This document shows positions 63,520-64,000 of a stretch of DNA of 64,000 bases, in pieces. Source of the stretch: Nematopogon swammerdamellus (Eukaryota > Arthropoda > Insecta > Lepidoptera > Adelidae). Position numbers and translations under genes: made by a program. The DNA is taken from NCBI GenBank assembly GCA_946902875.1, contig OX336339.1, forward strand, positions 25,327,349 through 25,391,348, given 5' to 3'. Positions within the stretch are counted from its first letter, which is position 1; every line of letters starts with the position of its first letter. Below the pieces are notes generated by a model. It was not told the DNA's origin. It searched no databases and worked only from the letters and a program-made list of their open reading frames with translations.

Positions 63520-63915
63520 GCGGCGGGTGGCCGAGTGGTTTGGGCATCGGCTTCTCATGCGAGAGGTCCGCGGTTCGAATCCGGTCGGCGCGTACCAGTT
63601 TTTTCTGACGAAAAAATTTACGTGCATACCTACACCTGCTGCTTCACCGTTCCGAACCGGTGTAAAACTGTAGGTCCCTTCCCTTGCCCCTTACTAGGTG
63701 GTAGGCTCAAATTGTAGCCGACTGGGTTGGTACTACCGTACTGGATGTAAGATGGCCGCATAGCAGACTCGGTCGTGTTCTCCTCTAGTCCAGTATAGCC
63801 AGCAATCCAGGGAAGTCTCCGTTATGGCACCTACATTCTTGGAGGTAATATTGGCTGGTCGGAGCATGCGCTTTGGCCCTCCGACTCAGCCACCCATACC
63901 GGATAACATAAAAAA
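63520..63915 (+). mobile_element. SINE-1, full length
   Basis: The head GCGGCGGGTGGCCGAGTGGT with TTCGAATCCGGTCGGCG, the complete body and a tail of 9 A at 63919. A small deletion follows the head (CGCGTACCAGTTTTTTCTGA). Confidence 0.88.
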
Positions 63916-64000
63916 AAAAGACTAGCTGACGAGGGCTTGATGCAAGCTGCAATGCAACGCATGCTGGAGAACTACACAGAGTGGCCCTCCTCTCCTGCCA

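Overview
The window is eukaryotic and almost certainly from a moth or butterfly (Lepidoptera). It has GT-AG introns, a TATA promoter, many interspersed SINE, LINE and DNA-transposon fragments, and repeat families of lepidopteran type (CTTTTGCCCGCGGCTTCGCT, GGGTTCCGT...ACAGACGG). Most of the long reading frames lie in repeats or are shadows of GC-rich exons.

Two genes are well supported, both on the + strand. Gene 1 (about 19365-24500) has a TATA box, a short non-coding first exon and two coding exons. It encodes a 360-residue secreted protein that I do not recognise; it is Tyr/Pro/Ala-rich with several dibasic sites, like a neuropeptide or prohormone precursor. Gene 2 (33379-57729) can be rebuilt as 13 coding exons whose phases all agree, giving a 503-residue major-facilitator transporter. 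It is a clear ortholog of SVOP (synaptic vesicle 2-related protein).

The outstanding feature is inside gene 2. Exon 9 has been amplified into 15 tandem copies with an exact 150-bp (50-codon) period, every copy in frame. Copies 1-8 lie at 44838-45990 and copies 8-15 at 52273-53369. Copy 8 is split by a 6280-bp transposon with CCCAAC/GTTGGG ends and a 2-bp AG target duplication. That element resembles CACTA/EnSpm and carries a broken transposase on the minus strand. It also contains an inverted-repeat element whose two arms are each interrupted by a different insertion, one of them a 5'-truncated LINE. Each 150-bp copy ends in the same in-phase AG|GTACA, so any copy could in principle splice in frame to exon 10.

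Region by region: 1-19300 is a repeat graveyard (SINEs, a Penelope-like fragment, a 230-bp-arm inverted duplication, a MITE, minisatellites). 19300-24500 is gene 1 with a long AT-rich 3' region. 24500-33300 is again repeats, including 121-bp tandem repeats and an (AC)n run. 33379-57729 is gene 2, with introns packed with transposons and a possible small gene in intron 4. 57730-64000 is the gene 2 3' region followed by repeats, including two hAT/MITE-type elements and SINEs.

Family names SINE-1, SINE-2, SINE-3 and repeat D, E, F, G are my own working labels. Identification rests on reading motifs by eye; no database search was possible.
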